Assembly (NCBI GenBank): GCA_020050685.1
Contig: JAGVKG010000058.1
Span: forward strand, 62,001-126,000
Source: Candidatus Obscuribacterales bacterium
GTDB taxonomy: Bacteria > Cyanobacteriota > Vampirovibrionia > Obscuribacterales > Obscuribacteraceae
Direction of reading: 5' to 3'
Length of the DNA stretch: 64,000 bases
The text below holds more notes on this DNA, generated by a model. It was not told where the DNA came from. It searched no databases and saw nothing but the letters and a program-made list of their open reading frames with translations. Numbering within the stretch: the stretch's first letter is position 1. The stretch itself is not shown here.

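Noticed and set aside
25000-64000. Dozens of minus-strand frames of 60-190 codons, rich in Val, Pro and Leu (for example 51674-52210 and 59135-59710)
   Set aside because: They are shadows of the giant ORF: its Thr/Asn/Ser/Gly-rich codons rarely create antisense stop codons. None has domains, operon spacing or its own ribosome site that I can see.

Overview
The window looks like chromosome from an uncultured relative of Cyanobacteria, most likely a Melainabacteria/Vampirovibrionia lineage of the Obscuribacterales type. This is inferred from gene content only: a yggS-sepF pair, split accD and accA, a zinc-ribbon Ser/Thr kinase with a transmembrane anchor, a short rsmH-ftsL-ftsI-murJ division cluster, and a very large beta-repeat surface protein. 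No rRNA, tRNA, CRISPR array, insertion sequence or phage gene was recognised.

1-24.2 kb is ordinary, densely coded chromosome. It holds a NUDIX hydrolase, a small basic protein and obgE (minus strand). Next come a PC4-like DNA-binding protein followed at once by an M23 peptidase, an anchored TPR protein and an antitoxin/PIN-toxin pair. A strong bidirectional terminator separates these from a minus-strand rsmE-yggS-sepF group. accD-accA (fatty-acid synthesis) converges on a membrane Ser/Thr kinase that is divergent from an MFS exporter. A 1,124-residue TadG-like protein with one N-terminal membrane segment stands alone. A zinc-ribbon membrane protein then leads into rsmH-ftsL-like-ftsI-murJ (16S rRNA methylation, septal peptidoglycan synthesis, lipid II flipping). 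Two adjacent 49-codon ORFs, an alpha/beta hydrolase and a dodecin close the region.

24.2-24.8 kb is a 606-base non-coding leader with two perfect 10-bp hairpins.

24.8-64 kb (over 60% of the window) is one uninterrupted plus-strand reading frame that begins with a signal peptide and is still open at the window edge: at least 13,069 codons. The product is a Thr/Ser/Asn/Gly-rich, charge-poor array of beta-solenoid-like repeats organised hierarchically. It has seven copies of a header-like module (five of the 'SLDFTDP' type), a glycine-rich insertion, a dispersed 'GNITQ...GSIG' module, five ~300-aa repeats, four ~204-aa tandem repeats, a 23-aa-rung segment with a ~187-aa super-period, and four ~159-aa tandem repeats carrying a CCACC motif. 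The last two of these are near-identical in DNA. Cysteines are rare and mostly paired. The likely role is a giant secreted or surface-attached filament or adhesin. No recognisable secretion partner or N-terminal TPS domain is visible. The giant protein and its repeat-built architecture are the most notable content of the window.
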